NCBI RefSeq assembly: GCF_000483165.1
Contig: NZ_AXXW01000006.1
Location: 62,001 to 126,000 of the forward strand
Source: Tullyiplasma multilocale ATCC 49900
Lineage (GTDB): Bacteria > Bacillota_I > Bacilli_A > Mycoplasmatales > Mycoplasmataceae
Direction of reading: 5' to 3'
DNA: 64,000 nucleotides
Shown here: one piece after another, positions 47,576 through 57,233 of the stretch
Layout: every line of letters starts with the position of its first letter
Numbering within the stretch: position 1 is the stretch's first letter
Made by a program: the position numbers and the translations under genes
Notes under the pieces: generated by a model
What the model was told of the DNA's origin: nothing
Database searches by the model: none
Seen by the model: the letters and a program-made list of their open reading frames with translations, nothing else

Positions 47576-47596
47576 AAAAATACCCGAAGGTATTTT
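47576..47596 (-). terminator. Terminator downstream of mupG
   Basis: AAAAATACC pairs with GGTATTTTT around CGAA with an A/T tract. On the minus strand it follows the mupG gene (47628) and precedes the dnaX start at 47517. Confidence 0.8.
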
Positions 47597-47627
47597 TAAA
47601 AAATAGAAGCATTATTAATACGCTAAT

Positions 47628-48767
47628 TTAATTAGTAATTTTGAACTCAAAAGTATCCCACGGACCAACCATTTTGATTAAATTGTGGTGCTTTTTTGGA
47701 ATTTTCCCTACCAGATTAACTGTCCCGTTAAAATTGCTAAATCCATCTTCGGTTACTATCAGTAGTTCATATTTATAGTTATCATACGTTTCATTAACTA
47801 TAACTACATCACCTAAGTTAAAGACATGGTTTTTATCAAGGGGTTTTTTGATACCTTTTTCATTTTTGAATATAATCCTTCCCATCATCGATCTAATGAA
47901 ATGGTCATTGATATCTCCTCTATTAAAATGCTTTAAATCGAATATTGTCTTTTGCTCAATTACAGATAAATCATCTTCCAATAAAATTTCAAATTGGAAT
48001 TTGTATCTATTAATCTGTGAGAGTTTTTCAAGTTCGCTTTCTGAAGCTGGTTGATTCCCAATATACAAGTCACTTATCATTCCTGTTGCTCACAATTCTT
48101 GTGCTTGGACATCGATCTCATTACATCTGTGATTATCGATTGTTACAAGTGGACCTACCTTATCTTTTCAGGGTCCCACCTCTCCAGTTTCGCTTCCAAT
48201 AAATGCCGAAAGGCGAACTCCCTTTTTGAAATATTTCTCCGAACATTTCAAAAAATAGTTTCAAGCTAGTCCAGTATTTGCTAGCGGATAAAAATTGTGA
48301 CATCCTGAAATTTTATATGCAATAGGCTTACAATATAACACATCATCTAAAATGTGATCATTCATACTGGCATTTAATTGAATGTCTAAATTTCATTCCT
48401 GGGTAATCATAGCTATCTCTATCGGCGACAAAGGCATATCCAACCTCAAACAATCAATACCTAAATCTTGATAATATGACAAATCATAAGAACTGGATTT
48501 CGTCATTTCCAAACATTTTGAATTTACATCAACAACAACATAAAAATTATTGTCCTTCGCAAACTTAATAATTTCTTCATAGATACTCTTATTTTTCATA
48601 AATTCTTTATCTTCAACACCTTTATCGAGACTAAATCCAGCCAGTTGAAGAAACGATAAAAACATTTTATTAAACCCATATTTCTTAGCTAACAATATAT
48701 ATTTTTTTGTTTCTTGTTTTGTGAACTTTTCAGGGTAAACAGATATTCCTAATTCTCTTTTAAACAT
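47628..48767 (-). CDS. MupG/DUF871 family protein (6-phospho-N-acetylmuramidase-like)
   Basis: 379 residues. ELGISVYPEKFTKQETKKYI starts a TIM barrel. YYQDLGIDCLRLDMPLSPIEIA, IQLNASMNDHILDD and ISGCHNFYPLANTGLAWNYFL match the DUF871/MupG family, which cleaves 6-phospho-N-acetylmuramyl-peptide sugars in wall-recycling bacteria. This organism seems to be wall-less, so another phospho-glycoside substrate, or scavenging of host or bacterial wall fragments, is possible. The C-terminal 150 residues carry a small beta-rich domain. ATG at 48765-48767 follows AAGGAGGAT, and that SD is locked in a hairpin. Confidence 0.82.
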
Positions 48768-48770
48768 AAA

Positions 48771-48809
48771 ATCCTCCTTAATATGATTATTCATCACATT
48801 AAGGAGGAT
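48771..48809 (-). promoter_or_regulatory. Hairpin that sequesters the mupG Shine-Dalgarno
   Basis: On the minus strand ATCCTCCTTA (48800-48809) is followed by 19 bases and TAAGGAGGAT (48771-48780), the mupG ribosome-binding site. The ten-base pair masks the SD completely. Such a structure usually controls translation; the trigger is unknown. Confidence 0.65.
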
Positions 48810-48861
48810 ATATACATTTGGTAATAATTTAAAAAGTGTAATTAGATTACACAAAGTACTT

Positions 48862-49302
48862 TTATTTTCTCTTATCCTTAAAAAATTTTTCTAGCAAATC
48901 TTGGTACATATTCTCTTCTTTTTTTGTACCCACTTTTTTGAAAATAACATCAATGTCATTAATGCTATAAATTTCAGATATGCCGAATTTTGAACTTTTT
49001 AAGATATATTCTATTTTTTTAATTTTAGATTGTTTAATTGCCCCATAACACATTTCACATGGCTCAAGGGTAGTTATTATTTTGTAACCATTAAGATTAA
49101 GTGATTCAACCTTTTTGATTGTCTTGTTTAGGGCATTTATTTCGGCATGACAAGAAATGTTGTGTTTTTTGTTTCTTGTATTGTAACCAACACCTACAAC
49201 TTCATTTTCTGCATTCAAAACAACTGCTGCTACCGGAACATCCCCGTGTTTTGTAGCTTTAACAGCTTTTTTAATAAGCAAATCATAGATTTCTTTTTTC
49301 AT
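48862..49302 (-). CDS. tadA: tRNA-specific adenosine deaminase
   Basis: 146 residues. It converts A34 to inosine in tRNA-Arg. SCHAEINAL has the zinc His and the catalytic Glu, and EPCEMCYGA provides the two Cys ligands. VPVAAVVLNAENEVVGVGYNTRNKKHN is the substrate-binding strand. The C-terminus ends in a basic helix. ATG follows GGGGTAATG-like sequence; a stronger SD is not evident. The SRP RNA gene lies just upstream on the same strand. Confidence 0.92.
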   Translation of the reverse strand: MKKEIYDLLIKKAVKATKHGDVPVAAVVLNAENEVVGVGYNTRNKKHNISCHAEINALNKTIKKVESLNLNGYKIITTLEPCEMCYGAIKQSKIKKIEYILKSSKFGISEIYSINDIDVIFKKVGTKKEENMYQDLLEKFFKDKRK

Positions 49303-49318
49303 ACATTACCCCACAAAA

Positions 49319-49399
49319 AAACCGCAATACAAGACACAGATCCTTATAGCTGCTACCTTCCGGTCCTGACCAATTCAGACGTTATCTTTATCACGGCAA
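49319..49399 (-). ncRNA. ffs: Signal recognition particle RNA, small bacterial type
   Basis: The minus strand contains the apical SRP motif GGTCAGGACCGGAAGGTAGCAGC-type sequence (49346-49368): the GGAA tetraloop region and the symmetric asymmetric loops that bind Ffh. Flanking arms GCCGTG (near 49393-49398) and the complementary 3' segment (near 49319-49325) close the long stem. It is followed by a T-run. Length about 80 bases, as in mollicutes. tadA lies next to it, as in several Firmicutes. The exact ends are approximate. Confidence 0.9.
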
Positions 49400-49416
49400 A
49401 TATATTATATCATTTT

Positions 49417-50214
49417 TTATACTAGTGATTCAATTTCATATATTTGTTCTATCAAATTTTTTGCTTTGTGTCTAAATGTTTCATTGCGATCTTGACGAAC
49501 AATGAAAGAAGTTTCAAAGAATTCTTTAAACATAGATTTATCATTAATATCATCACCAACCACATAAACATCTTCATCTTTAAAACCTAAAACATTTTGA
49601 AGACCCCTAATTGCATAACCTTTATTTGTTAATGAGTTAGTAACGTCAACATTTAATTCATCACCGTAATTTGTATAGAAGAAAGCTGAATCTAAATAGT
49701 TTCTATCAAATTCTTTAAAAGTTTCTCTTAAACTTTCATCAACAACTAAACGAAATGAAAAGATCCCTTCATTTCTGATTGCATCAACTGGTAGGTTCTC
49801 AGGAACCAGACCTAAATAAGCTTCAGTTAGCATATCGTTTCAGTATTTGTGGAATAACACATCTTCTTTATTTATTGATGAATAGATAACACCGTAAGCC
49901 TTTTCTTCATTCGTCTCTATAACATCAAGTAGTGCATTTAAGTCTGAATTCGTAATTGGGTTACTAAATAGTAGTTCACCGTCAAAATTAAATACTGCTC
50001 CACCATTACTACAAATTAAGTAATCTGGTTTCAAGTTATACTTTTCAACTAAATAGCTTTTCATTTGTTTAAAAGGTCTTGCTGTAGCTATTACCAATTT
50101 ATTACCTTGTTCTTGTCATCTTTTAACAAACTCATAGTCTTTTGGATTTAATAGTAAATCATCGTTTCTTGAGTTTCTAAGAGTTCCATCGAAGTCTGTG
50201 AATAATCATTTCAT
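49417..50214 (-). CDS. Cof-type HAD hydrolase (copy 1 of 3)
   Basis: 265 residues with Trp(TGA) at residue 3. It starts MKWLFTDFDGTLRNS, where DFDGT is motif I with nucleophile Asp and general acid. VIATARPFKQM gives motif II (Thr), and YVVGDDINDKSMFKEF gives motif IV. A C2b cap domain lies between. Such enzymes dephosphorylate sugar phosphates or flavin/phosphopyridoxal; specificity is not visible. Two paralogues follow upstream at 50247-51053 and 51147-51944 on the same strand. Confidence 0.92.
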
Positions 50215-50246
50215 ATATTTCCCCTTATAAAAAAGGTGTTGCCACC

Positions 50247-51053
50247 TTAAAATTTTATTTCATAAATTTGATCAATAACATTTTTAGCTTTGTTTCTTAA
50301 ATCAATATTATGTTCTTGTCTTATTATATAGGAATTGTGGAAAAACTCATTAAACATAGATAAATCATTCTTATCATCACCAACAACAATTATGTCTTTG
50401 CTTGGTATATCTAACATTTCTTTCATAACATTTATAGCCATACCTTTATTACACATGTTTGAATGCAAATCAATTGAATACATACCTTCTCAAGTATTAA
50501 AGTCTGCTTCAATATTTAATCCTTCTGATTTTATTTGATCATAAAGTCTAAGTCATCCATCAGTTGTCATCATTAGTTTAATAGCCAATAGATCTAATTC
50601 CTTTATCTCATTTATTTCAAGATTTTTAAGTTCAATACCTAGCATACCTCTTTGCATTTCAGGTCCCCAAAAATCATGAAATATAGCCATCTCTTCTTTT
50701 GGTGTTCCAATCACAAGACCACGCAAATCTTCTGTATAACTTTCTAATAATTCAAGTAATCTTAACTTGTCTTTTTTGGCAATGTAATCCGCATGAATCA
50801 TTTTTCCTGTTTTGTCATAAATAGCAGCACCTGTGTAACCCACAAAATAATCTGGTGTCCAACCATAATCTTTCTCAAGAAGATCAACAACGCCTTGCAT
50901 AGGTCTTCCAGTTATCACAACAACATTATTTTCTTTGTTAAATTCCTTAATGAAATTCATATCTTTCTCATTTACTGTCATAGTTTTACTAATATCTTTT
51001 GTGCGTGGATTTCTCAAAGTTCCATCGAAGTCTGTAAATAATCATTTAGTCAT
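50247..51053 (-). CDS. Cof-type HAD hydrolase (copy 2 of 3)
   Basis: 268 residues. MTKWLFTDFDGTLRNPRTKD is motif I, VVVITGRPMQGVVDLL motif II, and IIVVGDDKNDLSMFNEFF motif IV. Its start is ATG at 51051-51053. It shares the TDFDGTLRN start and the FFxxSYIxRQxxNxxxRNKAK end with copies 1 and 3, so the three arose by tandem duplication. The cap region differs most from the other two, which suggests substrate divergence. Confidence 0.92.
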
Positions 51054-51146
51054 AAAGTACCTCACTATTTTTAATTCTACATCCATTTAAACTCTTTATA
51101 ATTTTCTAATTTGGCAAAAAAAGTACATTAATAAAAAAATAGTACT

Positions 51147-51944
51147 TTACAGCACTACTTCATTTAACTCACTAATTATAGTTTCAGCTTTGTTTCTTAT
51201 ATCTTCGTTATAAGGTTGGGTAACTATATAAGAATTTTCAAAAAATTCCGCGAACATTGATAAATCATTGTTATCATCACCAGCTACAATTACATCTTCA
51301 TCTTTAAATCCCAAAATTGATTGAAGACCCCTAATTGCCGAACCTTTATTAACATTGTTGTGGTGAATTTCACTAAACTTAATCCCTCTTAAATTATTTG
51401 ATGTGAGATTCATATTTAAGTTATTATCGTCTAAAAATTTAGTAATTTTATTTCAAGTTTCATCAGTTGAAAGAACTTTGTAACAAATCATAGTTTTATC
51501 CTCAACATAATTAATAGGAAGGTTTTGGGGTGTCATCCCCATGAACATCTCCTGATCAGCATTTTCTCAATCTTTGTGGAATAGAAAGTTTTCGTCTCCT
51601 GGAGTTGAGTATACAATCCCTTGAATTTCATCTTCGATTTCAATTAGAAAATTCATGATTTTAAGTTTCTCTTCTTCAGTCATAGTGTTTGTATAAATAT
51701 TTTTACCTTCACCATCAACAACAGTTCCACCAGCATTAGTAACATAGAAATCAGGGTATAAATCATATACACCATTCACATGTTCTGAAATATGTTCATA
51801 TGGTCGCCCAGTAGCAATAATTAATTTATTACCGTCAACTTGTCATTTTTTAACAAAATCTAAATCTTTTGGAGTGATTCTTAACTCTTCTCCTTTGGAA
51901 TTTCTTAATGTTCCATCGAAGTCTGTAAATAATCATTTAGTCAT
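51147..51944 (-). CDS. Cof-type HAD hydrolase (copy 3 of 3)
   Basis: 265 residues. MTKWLFTDFDGTLRNSKGEE is motif I, LIIATGRPYEHI motif II, VIVAGDDNNDLSMFAEFF motif IV, and the protein ends FENSYIVTQPYNEDIRNKAE. Starts at ATG 51942-51944. RBS AGAGGTAT. It is about equally close to copies 1 and 2 in the visible motifs. This and copy 1 share SILGFKDEDV/NVLGFKDEDV in the C-terminal half. Confidence 0.92.
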
Positions 51945-52037
51945 ATAGATACCTCTTTTAAATATTTTAATTCAAATAAAAAGTAATGGTTAAAATAAGT
52001 GGTAATAAAAAGTAGTTTTCAATTTTAAAAGAAAAAA
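51945..52037. promoter_or_regulatory. Region upstream of the HAD gene cluster
   Basis: A 93-base AT-rich gap that holds the promoter of the third HAD gene; on the minus strand no clear -35 and -10 pair is visible beyond TTAACC and TTAAAAT-like stretches. Confidence 0.3.
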
Positions 52038-52057
52038 AGAACAACTTTCGTTGTTCT
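52038..52057 (-). terminator. Terminator downstream of yidC
   Basis: AGAACAAC (52038-52045) with GTTGTTCT (52050-52057), loop TTTC, then T-run on the minus strand. Confidence 0.85.
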
Positions 52058-52058
52058 A

Positions 52059-53249
52059 TTATTTTGCTTGTTTTTTTGCTTGACGAAGTCTACGTTCTGT
52101 TTCTTTATTACCAGTTTTAATATGTTTCTGGTTATAGAAATGGAACCCAAGAGTTTGACAAATTTGGTATGTTGAAGAAATAATTCAGTAAATCGCAACC
52201 CCTGACGCAACTGTAGCAACAACGAAGATAAATACTACCATCATTACTAATTGCATAATTAATTGTTTTTTACGAGCTTTTCTTTGTGCTTCAGTTAATG
52301 AAACATTTTTTTGTTTAATTCATTGTAAGATTGTTGGCAACAACATTGAAAGAATTTGTAATGGTAAGTAAACCGCTAATAATGAGAAGTATACTCAGTT
52401 ACCTTCTTTAATTTGTTGTCATGGAACCTCAATTAATGAAATTTCACCAACGTTACCAATTTTTAGAGCTCTAGTAGATCTAATAACTGCATAAATCGCG
52501 AACAAGAATGGCATTGAGGCGAATGAACCCCCAATTGATGACATAGGTGAGACACCTTCTTTTTTATAAAGAGCCATTGTTTCTTGTTGTTGTTTTTGTT
52601 TTGAAGCAGGGTCTTTTTTATCTTTATACTTAGCTGTAATTTCAGCTTGTTTTAATTGCATAGATTGCATTTTAATTTGATTTTTCTGTGATTTTCAACT
52701 GAAAGCCAAAGTGATTGTTCTAATAATTAAAACTGTAAAGAAGATTCCAAAGAATGCTGCAATTCCGTATACACGTTGTGATTCTGAATCTAAACCAGGA
52801 TTTAATGTTCCACTTAATCCATTAACAATACCTGTAAGCACGTATGCTGTAGGGTATACGAAGATTCCGTAGAATGGAGATCCAGTTTTAGTTCAAGCTT
52901 CTCCCCATGAAGTAATGGCATTGTAACCATATTCCATAATCTCACCACTAGAATTTAGAGCCACTCAGTGGTTTTTACCACCAATTTGTCCTAAAGATCT
53001 AATAATGATTTCGAATGAAGCACCAGGCGCATAAACTTTGTTTCCTGTCATGTCAGTAATTTGTTGTATTGTATAGTTTGAATCATACATTTGTACACAA
53101 CCTCATAACATACAGATGATCATGAATAAAAATGCTAAGATTTTTGCTCATTTTAATACTTTTTTTAAGATTTCTTTAGTGTTTTTAGGGTTAGTAATAC
53201 CTTTATCAGGTTTTAAATAACTCATTACACTGTTATCTGCTTTATACAA
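52059..53249 (-). CDS. yidC: Membrane protein insertase YidC/Oxa1
   Basis: 396 residues. YidC inserts proteins into the membrane. An N-terminal hydrophobic segment (KWAKILAFLFMIICMLWGCVQ) is followed by an external domain. The conserved five-segment core starts at YGIFVYPTAYVLTGIVNGLSG, and a Lys/Gln-rich cytoplasmic loop (AEITAKYKDKKDPASKQKQQQ) separates the first and second core segments, as in YidC2. C-terminal KKQAK is basic for ribosome contact. The start is TTG at 53247-53249 because AAGGAGGATATTC precedes it at the right distance; ATG 53223-53225 is the alternative. It is in the rpmH-rnpA-yidC arrangement. Confidence 0.93.
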
Positions 53250-53268
53250 AAGAATATCCTCCTTGCCG

Positions 53269-53598
53269 CTATTTTAGATCGTTGATCAATTTAGTTAAAG
53301 CTCTTTGATTAAACTCGAAAGTCTTGTCTAGCATTGCTTTTCTCGCTAGGATGATCACTTTATACTCTTTATCACCATGAGTTTTGATAATGTCATTCAT
53401 CATCATTCTTATTTGTCTTTTAATTTTATTTCTAATAACAGCATTCCCAATTTTTTTACCAACTGAAATACCGTATTCCAAGAAATCGTTATCTGTTTTT
53501 TCAAAATATAAAACAAAAGCTACATTCTTGATAGATTTTTGCTTTGAAATAATATTTTGGAATTCAAAATTACCTTTAATAATTCTTTTGTTTTTCAT
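53269..53598 (-). CDS. rnpA: Ribonuclease P protein component
   Basis: 109 residues. It is the protein subunit of RNase P, which trims tRNA 5' ends. GISVGKKIGNAVIRNKIKRQIRMMM is the RNR family motif and basic helix that contact the RNA. FEFQNIISKQKSIKNVAFVLYF is the N-terminal strand. It lies between rpmH and yidC; TAG at 53269-53271 ends it. Confidence 0.97.
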   Translation of the reverse strand: MKNKRIIKGNFEFQNIISKQKSIKNVAFVLYFEKTDNDFLEYGISVGKKIGNAVIRNKIKRQIRMMMNDIIKTHGDKEYKVIILARKAMLDKTFEFNQRALTKLINDLK

Positions 53599-53604
53599 AA
53601 AGAA

Positions 53605-53739
53605 TTATTTAGTTAATCTTGCTCTACCTTTAGCTCTACGAGCTTTGATAACTCTTCTTCCGTTTTTTGTAGACATTCTTGCTCTGAAACCGTGAGTACG
53701 AGCAGTTTTGATTTTTGATGGTTGTCAAGTTCTTTTCAT
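53605..53739 (-). CDS. rpmH: 50S ribosomal protein L34
   Basis: 44 residues: [20 protein letters not shown] then [20 protein letters not shown] and RLTK. The sequence is the typical 44-residue basic L34, and the Trp is encoded by TGA. It is the first gene of the rpmH-rnpA-yidC unit facing left from oriC. SD is AGGAGGATTGA. Confidence 0.97.
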
Positions 53740-54051
53740 AAGTTAGTCAATCCTCCTTTTTTTAGACAATTTCAAAAATTATTATATAGTAAAAGCAATA
53801 AAAATTATATATTAATGGGAATTATTTTTTACTTTTCCACATTTGATTTTTAATCCACATTTTCTACAAAAGTTTTCCACAATTAAATTGATATTTTGTG
53901 GAAAAGTGGAAAAGTCTTTTTAGAAAGCAAAACCGCTACTTCAATGGAATAATTATATGTTGATTATTCATGTAAAAACTATTTTATTCACATTTTAAGA
54001 CAAAAGTTTTTGAAATATTTTATAATCTTATTCGTCAAGGAGAATGCAATT
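53740..54051. other. oriC: Origin of replication region oriC (rpmH-dnaA intergenic)
   Basis: This 312-base region between divergent rpmH and dnaA is AT-rich. DnaA-box-like sites are TTTTCCACA at 53833-53841 and 53873-53881, TAATCCACA at 53851-53859, and on the minus strand TGTGGAAAA at 53897-53905, with a further AGTGGAAAAG overlapping. Together with the strand switch of genes and the dnaA gene, this identifies oriC. The -10 TATAAT at 54021-54026 serves dnaA; a TATAAT-type box near 53773 serves rpmH. Confidence 0.9.
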
Positions 54052-55380
54052 ATGAATGAAACCGAATTATGATTGGAAATAAAGAAAGTCTTATCTTCTA
54101 ATCCAAACGTGGATCAAGAAGTATATAACGATTATATTTCTAATGCAAAATTAATAAAAAACGATAAGGATGAGTATAGTCTGATCGTTAAATCTAAATT
54201 TGCAGCATCAGTTATTACTCCTAATCAAGACATTATAATAAATGAATTAAAAAACCATTTAGGAAAGTCTGTTCTATTTGAAATAATCACAAACGATATC
54301 TATAAAAAAACACAAAAAGTAATTAAAAACGCTGAAGTTAATAAAACATCAGCTTACAAATTTAGTTTTGAAACTTTCATTCATGGTGAAAGTAATAATC
54401 AAGCTTTTTTAGCATCTAAAACAGTTTCTAATAACCCAGGACAACAATTTAACCCTTTATTTATTTATGGAGACTCAGGTTTAGGTAAAACTCACTTATT
54501 ACATGCTATTAATCATGAAATTTCAACTAACAAACCAGAATTAAAAGTTCTTTATCTATCAAGTGAAGTTTTCATCAAAGGTCTAGTTGATATTATCTAT
54601 CAAGGTCATGACGCAATTGAAAAATACAAAGACGAAATTACACAAAATGACGTTTTAATCGTTGATGATATTCAATTCTTAGCTAAAAAAGAAAAAACAA
54701 ACGAAGTATTCTTTACAATATTTAATCACTTCATCGAAAACGGTAAACAATTGGTGTTTTCTTCAGATAAATCTCCAGATCACTTAAACGGTTTCGACAA
54801 TCGTATGATTACTAGGTTTAATTTAGGTTTAACAACATCAATTAAAACTTTGGATTTCGAAACAGCTCATTCAATTGTTGAAAGTGAAATTAAATCACAA
54901 GGAATTATTCAAAAAGTTGAAGAAGAAGCAATTAAATACTTAGCTTCATACTATGCTGATGATGTTCGTAAAATTAAAGGTTCAGTTTCTAAAATCAGTT
55001 TTTGATCAATCCAAAACACAGTTGATACACCTGTTGATATGGAAGTTATTAGTGAATTATTTAAAGATGTCCCTACTTCTAATTTAGGTGTTTTAAATGT
55101 TAAGAAGATCAAAGAAGTTGTTGGAGAATCATACGGAGTTACTATTAAATCTATTGATGGTAAAGCTAGAACTGCAAATATTGCAAATGCTCGCCATTTA
55201 TCTATGTATTTAGCCAAAGAAATTTTAAACCATAGTCTTTCACAAATTGGAACAGAATTCGGTGGTAAAGATCACACAACAGTTATAAGTGCTATGAAAA
55301 AAATGACTAAATTAATCGCGTCAGACAAAGAATTTAACAACGTTGTTGAAACTCTTAAAAATAAAATACTAACAAAATAA
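54052..55380 (+). CDS. dnaA: Chromosomal replication initiator protein DnaA
   Basis: 442 residues, joined across TGA Trp codons at residue 7 and in KISFWSIQN. It binds the DnaA boxes and loads DnaB. The AAA+ domain has GDSGLGKT (Walker A, 140-147) and VLIVDDIQFL (Walker B). The C-terminal DNA-binding domain has the signature TANIANARHLSMYLAKEILNHSLSQIGTEFGGKDHTTVISA. MNETELWLEI is the correct N-terminus since AAGGAG precedes ATG at 54052. It faces right from oriC; dnaN follows. Confidence 0.99.
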
Positions 55381-55416
55381 GACTTAATTGTCTTATTTTG
55401 TTAGTATTTTATTTTT
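55357..55416 (+). terminator. Very long terminator hairpin overlapping the end of dnaA
   Basis: A 27-bp perfect inverted repeat (55357-55383 with 55390-55416) with a 6-base loop. It starts within the last codons of dnaA and is followed by T-rich sequence. The size is well above the other terminators in this window. Confidence 0.85.
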
Positions 55417-55664
55417 TTCTTAATGTTTTCCCTTTTATCTTATATCAGAGTATCTGTTTAAAACTATTTATTTTATGTATAACTTTTCACCAAAAACATA
55501 GATAAATAAGGGATTTATTAGGTTTTCCACATACTAACACTATAATAATAATGACAAAGGAAAAGAGAAGAAATAACGCGTGTAAACTCTCTATTTTTCT
55601 ATTCTCTAAATATGTTTTTCATAAATTAATATGAGATAATTATTTTAGAAATAAAGGTGGATAT
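55417..55664. promoter_or_regulatory. dnaA-dnaN intergenic region, second oriC part
   Basis: A 248-base AT-rich gap. One DnaA-box-like site, TTTTCCACA, lies at 55523-55531. TATAAT at about 55541-55546 may be the -10 of dnaN. The region may be the second part of a bipartite oriC, as in B. subtilis; this is inference. Confidence 0.55.
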
Positions 55665-56789
55665 ATGAAATTTTCAATTAACAGAAATACTCTTTTAGAA
55701 GAATTATCAAAAGCTAATAAAATTATTGATATTAAAAACCCAAATCCCGCTCTTGGAGGTATCTTCTTAGAACTTGGTATGGATAAGATGACTATCATAT
55801 CAACAAACGGTACTTTAGCCTTTAAAAGTATCTTAAATAATGCCAACTCAGATTTAGATATTAACCAACCTGGGAAAATTTTAATTAAAGGACGTTACAT
55901 CTTAGAGATGTTAAGAAAACTTGATGAAGAGTTTGTAACATTTACAGCAGTAGAAACTTCTGAATTAAGAATTACTACACAGAAATCAGAATTTAATATT
56001 AATATTTTAGATGCTGAAGATTACCCTATGTTAGGATTCAGAGAAAAAGGAATCACATTAGAACTTGATCCTAAAGAATTTAAAAAGAACTTAAGTCAAG
56101 TTGCTGTTTCAATTAATGAATACAACAAGAAGTTGTCTTTAACAGGAATGAATTTAAAAGTTAAAGAAGGACAAATTATTTTCTCAGGTACAGATTTACA
56201 CAGAATTAGTAGAAAAATCATTCTTTTAGAAGGTGAATTTGAACAAGAAGTAAATATTACAATTCCATTTAAAACAATTAATGAATTACCCAAATTATTA
56301 GATGGTGCCAAAAACTTCAAAATCGTTATTACTGAGGGTTATGTAACTTTCATCATTGATGAGGTATTATTCCAATCAAATTTAATTGATGGACAATTCC
56401 CAAATATTGATGTAGCTTTCCCTCAAGAATTTGACACAACAATTACTGTTGAATCACGTAAGATTTTAAAAGCTTTAAATAGAGCTGATCTACCAAACGA
56501 TGATGGATTACCACCAACAATCAATTTAAAATTTGAAGATGACAAAGTAACTATTAAATCTACAATTTCTGAAGTTGGAAATTATGAGGAAGTTTTCGGA
56601 GATTTTGAATCAATGGGTAACTTAGATCTTTCAATTAGTTTCAATGCAAAATTCTTAACAGATGCGTTAAGAACATTTGAAGGTGAAGTTGTTGAAATGA
56701 AATTTACAAATGCATTAAAACCAGTTGTTATTAATAAATTAGAAGATGATTCATTAAAACAAGTTGTAATGCCAACACACGCTAACTAG
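55665..56789 (+). CDS. dnaN: DNA polymerase III beta subunit (sliding clamp)
   Basis: 374 residues. The clamp keeps DNA polymerase on its template. MKFSINRNTLLEELSKANKIIDIKNPNPALGGIFLELG is domain 1, LNRADLPNDDGLPPTINLKF occurs in domain 3, and the C-terminal MPTHAN replaces the usual MPMR-L end of the binding pocket. Length matches the family. It is second after dnaA; SD is AAGGTGG, and a terminator follows within 30 bases. Confidence 0.99.
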   Translation: MKFSINRNTLLEELSKANKIIDIKNPNPALGGIFLELGMDKMTIISTNGTLAFKSILNNANSDLDINQPGKILIKGRYILEMLRKLDEEFVTFTAVETSELRITTQKSEFNINILDAEDYPMLGFREKGITLELDPKEFKKNLSQVAVSINEYNKKLSLTGMNLKVKEGQIIFSGTDLHRISRKIILLEGEFEQEVNITIPFKTINELPKLLDGAKNFKIVITEGYVTFIIDEVLFQSNLIDGQFPNIDVAFPQEFDTTITVESRKILKALNRADLPNDDGLPPTINLKFEDDKVTIKSTISEVGNYEEVFGDFESMGNLDLSISFNAKFLTDALRTFEGEVVEMKFTNALKPVVINKLEDDSLKQVVMPTHAN

Positions 56790-56815
56790 TAATTACGAAA
56801 GTAATTACTTTTTTA
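56788..56815 (+). terminator. Terminator downstream of dnaN
   Basis: AGTAATTAC (56788-56796) with GTAATTACT (56801-56809), GAAA loop, followed by T-run. Confidence 0.85.
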
Positions 56816-56829
56816 TTAAAGGAGAAATT

Positions 56830-57150
56830 ATGCCAACAAGTAAAGGGTATTTTAATTTTATAAAAGAACAATTCTCAGAATATGATGAAGTTGGTTTCAG
56901 ATCAATGATGGGTGAATATGCTGTGTATTATAAAGGGAAAACAATTGGAGCTATATTTGATGACATCTTACTAGTAAAACCTGTTAAAACAGCTTTAGAA
57001 TACGTGAGAGAAGTAGATATGTATGCATCACCAAAGTTTAAAGTGAAAGAAATGCTTGTAGTTGATGATGTTGAAGATATTGAATATGTAATTGGTTTAT
57101 TTGAAACAATGTATGATGAAGTACCATTCCCTAAGACGAAAAAGAAATAA
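56830..57150 (+). CDS. TfoX/Sxy N-terminal-domain family protein
   Basis: 106 residues. FRSMMGEYAVYYKGKTIGAIFDDILLVKPVKTALEY is the TfoX_N signature (R-mFG-yglY--G---g---dd-lyLk). In Haemophilus TfoX activates competence genes; the small stand-alone domain in mollicutes has no known role, and no competence system is visible here. It is preceded by a strong SD AAAGGAGAAATT and followed by a terminator at 57206. It probably shares the dnaN message only by readthrough. Confidence 0.8.
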   Translation: MPTSKGYFNFIKEQFSEYDEVGFRSMMGEYAVYYKGKTIGAIFDDILLVKPVKTALEYVREVDMYASPKFKVKEMLVVDDVEDIEYVIGLFETMYDEVPFPKTKKK

Positions 57151-57205
57151 TGAGTAAAAATTAAAAATTATAAAAAACATCACACTAACAAGTAAAGAGA
57201 TGTTT

Positions 57206-57233
57206 AAAAAATGTAGCTCACGCTACATTTTTT
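57206..57233. terminator. Terminator downstream of the TfoX-like gene
   Basis: AAAAAATGTAGC (57206-57217) with GCTACATTTTTT (57222-57233), loop TCAC. It works on both strands. Confidence 0.85.

Noticed and set aside
48768-48854. N-terminal extension of the MupG-like protein
   Set aside because: An in-frame stretch continues upstream, but it crosses the AAGGAGGAT SD and the hairpin and has no ribosome site of its own.
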